A DNA stretch of 64,000 nt from Xestospongia muta (lineage: Eukaryota; Porifera; Demospongiae; Haplosclerida; Petrosiidae), in the NCBI GenBank assembly GCA_963693285.1, contig OY848917.1, positions 4,702,618 to 4,766,617 of the forward strand, given 5' to 3'. Numbering within the stretch: the stretch's first letter is position 1; each line of letters starts with the position of its first letter. The position numbers were made by a program, and so were the translations under genes. The notes under the pieces are model-generated. The model was not told the origin of the DNA. It ran no database searches and saw nothing but the letters and a program-made list of their open reading frames with translations. Below, piece after piece: positions 58,692 to 64,000 of this stretch.

Positions 58692-61600
58692 ATGGCCAGT
58701 GAGTGAATTGAGATATTGGTAGGCTATCATTAACTTTGTTTTCTATTCTTTATTAGGTGATACAATTTATCATTTTGATGTCACAAATACAACCAAGGAG
58801 ATTGCTTACTTTAAAGAACCAACTCCTGAAAACTGGGATGGACCCTTTCCTTCCAAACTTTTGCCTTCAGAGACGGCTTCTGCAACGGTATTATAATTAT
58901 AATAAAGTAAAATGTAATGCTTTGATCTTTCTAAAGGTGTCTGGTAATAAAACAGTAAGTGGTTCATTTAACATTATTTACGAATCTGGTGTGACAGTTA
59001 ACTGCACATATTCGGCGAACGATGAAGGTCCTTCAGAATTCAACTACGTTATTAAGGGAGCAAATCCCAGACATTATCTTATACAACCTAATAAACCTGA
59101 GCCTGTATATGTTGGAGTGACAACAAAAATTTCTTTCAGCATTTTGTCTCCACTGAAATATAATTTTAATATTAGAAACAGCACTGTAGAGCCGGCACAT
59201 ATTGAAAATGTTTCTCCTGGGAACTGGAATCCATCACTTCCTTCTGAAATTCCTATTTTTGAGACAGTATCTGGAACGGTAAATTTAATAATAATATAAA
59301 GTTCATTGTATATTAAATTATTACAGGTTTCTGGTAATGAAGTAGTGAGTGGCTCATTTAATATTACCTACAATTCTGGTGTCACATTCTGCTGCACATA
59401 TTCCTGCAGCAATGACCCTCCTTCAAAATTTGACTACACAGTTAAAGGAGATAATCCTAAGCATTATGCTATTGAACCCAGTAAACCTGAGATTCATCAC
59501 GAAGGGGATGAAACAATAGTTTCCTTTAATATTGTGAGTCCACCAAAATATTGTTTTGATATTACAAACAGTACTGGAGAGATTTCATACATTAAAGAAG
59601 TCAGCGCTGGAGATTGGGATCCATCCTTTCCTTCTGAAATTCCTATATTAGAGACTGTTTCTGGAATGGTAAATAAAATTTTAAAGCTTCAATTAAAAAA
59701 TGTATCAACTCTTTCACAGGTTACTGGAGATGGAGCAGTAAGTGGTTCATTTAAGATCAACTACAAATCTGGTGTGACATTCAACTGCACATATTCCAGC
59801 AACAAAGACAGTTCTCCTTCATCATTTGAGTACACCACTGAAGGAGATAATCCTAACCATTATGCTATTAAACCCGATAAACCAGAGATTCATTATGTAG
59901 GAGTTGAAACAAGAGTTTCCTTTAGTGTTGTTAGTCCTCCAAAATATCATTTTGATATTACGAACCACACTGAAGAGCTTGCGTACATTAAAGATGTTTC
60001 AGATGGAAACTGGGATCCTTCTTTCCCTTCTGAAATTCCTACATTTAAGACAGTTTCTGGAATGGTATAATTTAAAAATAAAATCAAACATAATTATAAT
60101 GACTATTTAATAGGTTTCTGGGAATGGAGCACTAAATAGTTCATTTAAGATTAACTACCAATCAGGTGTCACATTCTCCTGCACATTTTCCTGCAGTAAT
60201 GACTCTCCTCCTGAATTTGACTACACAGTTGAAGAAGATAATCCTAACAATTATGGTGTTCAACCTGCTAAACCTTATGTTCGTACAGTAGGAGAAACTA
60301 GAATAGTTGCCTTCAGCATTACTAATGTACTTGCTATTATTAAGAGACCAATGGATTATCATTTTGATATCACAAACTTCACCCAAGAGCTTGCTTGCAT
60401 TGAAGTTGTATCTGACGGAAAATGGAATCCACCTCTTCCTTCTGAAATTCCTATGTTTGAGACAGTTTCTGGAACGGTATTACTTAAAATACATATACAC
60501 ACTAATGTATATTGACTTTTAACAGGTCACTGGTATTGGAGGAGTAAGTGGATCATTTAGCATTATCTACCAATCTGATGTCAAGTTGACCATCACATAT
60601 TCCTGCAGTACAGAGTCTCCTCCAACATTTAAGTACACCATTGAAGGGAAAAATCCTAACCAATATGCTATTGATCCACTTGAACCAAAAATTCATCAAG
60701 TAGGTGATGCAACAAAAGTATTCTTTCGAATTGTTAGTCCACCAAAATATCATTTTGAAATCACAAACGGCACTCGAGAGCTTGCATATATTAAAGATGT
60801 TTCTGCTGGAGACTGGGATCCATCTTTTTCTTCTCCAATTCCTATATTTGAGACAACTTCTGGAATGGTATTATTTCAATATGAAATGTAATGTATATTA
60901 ATTACTATTTCACAGGTTACTGGCAATGGAGCATTAAATGGATCATTTAAAATTTATTATCAATCTAATGTTACATTTGCCTGTACATTTTCCTGCAGCA
61001 ATGACTCTCCTTCAGCATTTAACTACACAGTTGAAGGGGATAATCCTAGTCATTATGCTATTGAACCTCTCAAACCGGCAATTAGATATATAGGAGATGC
61101 AACTAAAGTTTTCTTCAGCATTGTATGTCAACCAAAATATCATTTTGATATTAGAAACAACACTCAAGAGCTGGCATACATTGAAGATGTTTCGGATGGA
61201 AACTGCAATCCAGCCCTTCCTAATAAAATTCCTATATTTGAATCAGCTTCTGGAACGGTATTATTAGAAAAAATGAAATCAAATGTTTACTGATTGTTTC
61301 ACAGGTCACTGGCAATAATGAAGTGACAGGCTCGTTCAAAATTATTTACAAATCTGGTGTTACATTCTCCTGCACATTTTCTTGCAGTAATGACTCTCCT
61401 TCAACATTTGACTATAAATTTGAAGGAGATAATCCTAATCATTACAGTATTCAACCTGATAAACCATATATTCGCATGGTTGGAGGAACAAGTATAGTTG
61501 CTTTCAGCATTGTTAGGCCACTGAAATATAGCATTGATGTTAGTAATAACACCCAAGAGACTGCATATATTAAAGCTACAACTATTGGAAACTGGAATCC

Positions 61601-61918
61601 AGCTCTTCCCTCTAAAGTTCTTATGTTTGAGACAGCTTCTGGAATGGTATTTTATTAAAATGTTTGATCTAATATTTATAAAATCTTCCATAGGTCACTG
61701 GAAATGGAGGAGTAAGTGGCTCATTTGTAATAGATTACCGATCTGGAGTGACCTTCCCTTGCTCATTCTCCTGCAGCAGTGAATCTTCTTCAACATTCAA
61801 ATACAATACTGAGGGAGAAAATGTCTACAAGTATGCTATGGAACCGGAAAATCCTGACATTCGTACACAACAAGAAAACACACATGTTTCTTTCAGCATT
61901 GTACCATCATCAAATTGA
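58692..61918 (+). CDS. Eight-domain repeat protein of unrecognised family
   Basis: 926-aa protein from ten exons: 58692-58698, 58757-58887, 58937-59278, 59327-59668, 59720-60064, 60114-60476, 60526-60867, 60916-61257, 61305-61646, 61694-61918. All joins after exon 2 are phase 0. Exons 3-9 are nearly all 342 nt, each encoding the C-half of one ~114-aa domain and the N-half of the next; the total is eight domains. Each reads FDITN.T..A.I..VS.G.W.P..PSEIP..ET.SG, then VSGSF.I.Y.SGVTF.CT(Y/F)S, then GDNP.HYAI.P.KP and V.FSI.SP. Most have a CTxSC pair. Exon 6 has a seven-residue insert, and domain 7 has Cys for the conserved Trp (GNCNPALP). No signal peptide or membrane helix. Same 7-nt first exon as the one-domain gene at 55380. 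Function unknown. Confidence 0.85.
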
Positions 61919-61924
61919 TGGCAT

Positions 61925-63090
61925 TATAATGTTCATTATATTGCTATTAGACTGAACTAATAATAATGTTTTTCGTTAGTCCCCTGTTTGATTTATACCT
62001 TTCTTTTATGAATTTCAATATTAAACATTAATAAACTAGGTTTTAAACAGAAAGAACATTGAGAATATATATGTATTATCGTTTCATGTTATAAAGACTG
62101 AATTATAAATAATAATAATTATCCAAATAATAAAGGTATATAAAGTAGTACAACTACCCTAACAACTGATTGTACTTTTGATTTTGACTCAAATACAGTT
62201 TCTAGAGTGGCCAGTTCACTAATGACTGAACAGATTGATACAATTTTAGTATTTGAATGCAGCAATTAAATGATTGTAGGATAGTTTCTCTTTGCATTCT
62301 AGCAAGTTAAATCAGTTGATCAAATGAATTCAATATAGACTACTACTAGGTTTCATTCTAATAGATGACAAATTTACTATGACCTCATTTAATTTAAATT
62401 AGATATTTTATTATTACTACTATAGCTTAAATGACTATAACTCTTAAGCGTACAAGAAACAAATCATCAATATTTTATCACAGTCCAATAGTCTTGTCTT
62501 GTCATATGTGAGTAGCCATTAGCCAACTTGGTGTCATGTTAAATGCAGGTTCAATAAAACTATGATAACGATGCCTATGACTGTGATTCCTTAATTAAGA
62601 ATTCTTGTCTTGTACTATACACTACAATATTATGTATGTTTGCATATATATGTTGTATTATGTATAATGAAAAATTATATATCAATTTCTTTCTAATGGC
62701 TTCAATTAGTTGACAAATGAGATACAATGTGGAGAGATCATAATGAACTAGGGACGTTGTACTATTGTACTATATAATAGTATAGGTTGTATTATTGTGA
62801 GATCATATAAAACACCTGTGACATTAAACTATTGTTTTATATATATATATATGATCTTACTTGTTGATTTACACTAGATATAGAGACCTCTTTTAAGTTA
62901 ATTGTAGTGATTCATCTAGCACAACTACTTCAAGTATTTTACTGAATTGAATATCTTAATCTCAACAACGAATACTTGATAAACAAATATATATGTCTCT
63001 ACAGACATGTCAAAATGACGTCGTAGATTATTACAATGCATACATAACACAAGATAATACAGTCTCAATATACTACGCTCCTCCCAACTA
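61925..63090. repeat. Downstream flank, partly duplicate of 57240-57650
   Basis: 62460-62930 repeats the 57240-57650 flank, including GATACAATGTGGAGA and the start of the CTTT-AAGT-TGTAG unit at about 62855. The rest, up to the gypsy remnant, is AT-rich with a short (TA)n (62840-62852) and no gene. Confidence 0.65.
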
Positions 63091-63099
63091 ATTTAAACA

Positions 63100-64000
63100 T
63101 ACCGGCCAACTCTAACACACAGGCCATACCAATCTGGAGATAGACGATCACGTCTCGGATATCTTGGAGCCTCAGGGACAATATCTTGGTACCTGTTCTG
63201 ACCAGGGGGTTCAGGTAGAGTAGTGACTTCTTCAGGAGGTGTACCCATGGAGTGGTATCACCTAAGGGAATATCCAGATCTGAAAGGTCTAATTCTCTAG
63301 ACTTTGGAGTTTCTGCTTGACAGTTACCTTCAGATCACGCAAGAGATCAACATGTCTTTTCCATAATAAATGATCAGTCATTTCAACTAAGTATGTTAGA
63401 GCTCCTAGTCTTTCAATAACAACAACAACAGGCACACAATCATGACCAGAATGAATATTACGGGCCATGACCAACTGTCCTACAAAGAATTCTTATTCCT
63501 GAGCTCGTTAGTCATGCTGAAACTTCTTCTGAGCTTGTTTTGCTAGGATTCAAGAGGGATAGTCTGGACGAATTAAATCAGAAACAGTGATGAAGGAGAT
63601 ACACCAGTAGTAGCATATGGAGTACTATGGTAGTTTAACCGTTTTTCATAAAAACTTGCTCTGGTAGTCCGAATCTAGCAAAAATGTCACACAGAATTTC
63701 AATGGTTTTGGTGGCTGTAGTTTCCTTCAAAATAAACATTTCTGGCCACTTGGAATGAGAATCAACAACAACGAGAAACATCGGCCCTTGAGTGGACCAG
63801 AGAAGTCCAAATGTATTCTCTTTCAGGGCTGATTTGGCCATGTCCATGGCTGTACTAGAGCAACAGCTGGGGAATGTTTAACAGCTTGACAGGAAGTACA
63901 GCTTTTGACTTCCTCTATTGCTTTATCAAGACCAATCCATCAAATGTAACTTCTTACTACAGATTTCAGCTTTACCAACAATTTCCTTTAGAGTTTCTTT
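63100..64000 (-). mobile_element. Ty3/gypsy pol 3' part (integrase), truncated by window edge
   Basis: Minus strand, in order: integrase core with MFLVVVDSHSKWPEMFILKE and IFARFGLPEQV (63635-63770), with MKNG where SDNG is usual; then VMARNIHSG, VVVIERLGALTYLVEMTDHL and LWKRHVDLLRDLK (63300-63474); then a Pro-rich tail with YPRRDRLSPDWYG ending near 63105. These are the integrase and C-terminal regions of gypsy pol. Frame breaks between parts (about 63480-63640) show it is dead. The upstream part lies beyond 64000; no LTR was identified. Confidence 0.88.

Noticed and set aside
59904..61782. Overlapping frames such as 59904-60110, 60307-60522, 60704-60901, 61534-61782 (+) and 60162-60386, 60553-60753, 61401-61691 (-)
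   Set aside because: Shadows in other frames of the repeated exons of the eight-domain gene.
55380..61918. Assignment of the repeat domain to aegerolysin-type or other pore-forming families
   Set aside because: Only general beta-strand order and length are similar; I see no diagnostic motif, so the family is left unassigned.

Overview
The window is AT-rich (roughly 70 %) metazoan nuclear DNA with many short GT-AG introns, tiny first exons, dense MITE/foldback and microsatellite sequence, and gene families typical of a demosponge. These are death-domain proteins, adhesion GPCRs, ISG12 proteins, and GT10 fucosyltransferases and peptide-transporter-like MFS proteins encoded without introns. The style is closest to Amphimedon-type sponges; this is inferred from gene content, as no database search was possible. 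Exon models were built by hand from splice signals and phase continuity.

Layout. 0-5 kb: repeat land with two large foldback elements, (CCAT)n tracts and a perfect palindrome, lying partly inside the first intron of gene 1. 3.27-14.09 kb (+): a Roc/COR-like protein with two C-terminal death domains. 14.9-16.5 kb: a broken 3' copy of the next gene. 16.8-22.3 kb (+): a complete 20-exon adhesion GPCR (903 aa) with GAIN/GPS and 7TM. 22.8-23.0 kb: Tc1 relic. 23.35-24.15 kb (-) and 27.91-28.70 kb (+): a divergent inverted pair of eight-exon genes for 136-aa secreted two-module cysteine-rich peptides of no recognised family. 29.3-31 kb: Ty3/gypsy relic carrying a MITE.

31-52 kb: an ISG12 (IFI27/IFI6-like) cluster with four intact genes and one truncated copy. 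It is mixed with a large segmental duplication (35.15-41.17 kb and 45.41-49.86 kb), each unit carrying an ISG12 gene and an intronless POT/SLC15-like transporter. A GT10 fucosyltransferase lies between the units, with a pseudogene scrap further on. Two ISG12 promoters share a perfect kappaB-type palindrome that the third (-) copy has lost. A Tc1 relic and an inverted duplicate of the first ISG12 3' region end this block.

52-63 kb (+): a tandem-duplicated locus with a one-domain gene (120 aa) and an eight-domain gene (926 aa) built by duplication of a ~342-nt, phase 0-0 exon; the domain is not one I recognise. 63.1-64 kb (-): 3' part of a Ty3/gypsy pol, cut by the window edge.

Taken together the window looks like a rapidly evolving accessory/immune-type locus (death domains, ISG12 with kappaB sites, secreted Cys-rich peptides, adhesion GPCR). 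A joint role for these genes is inference only.
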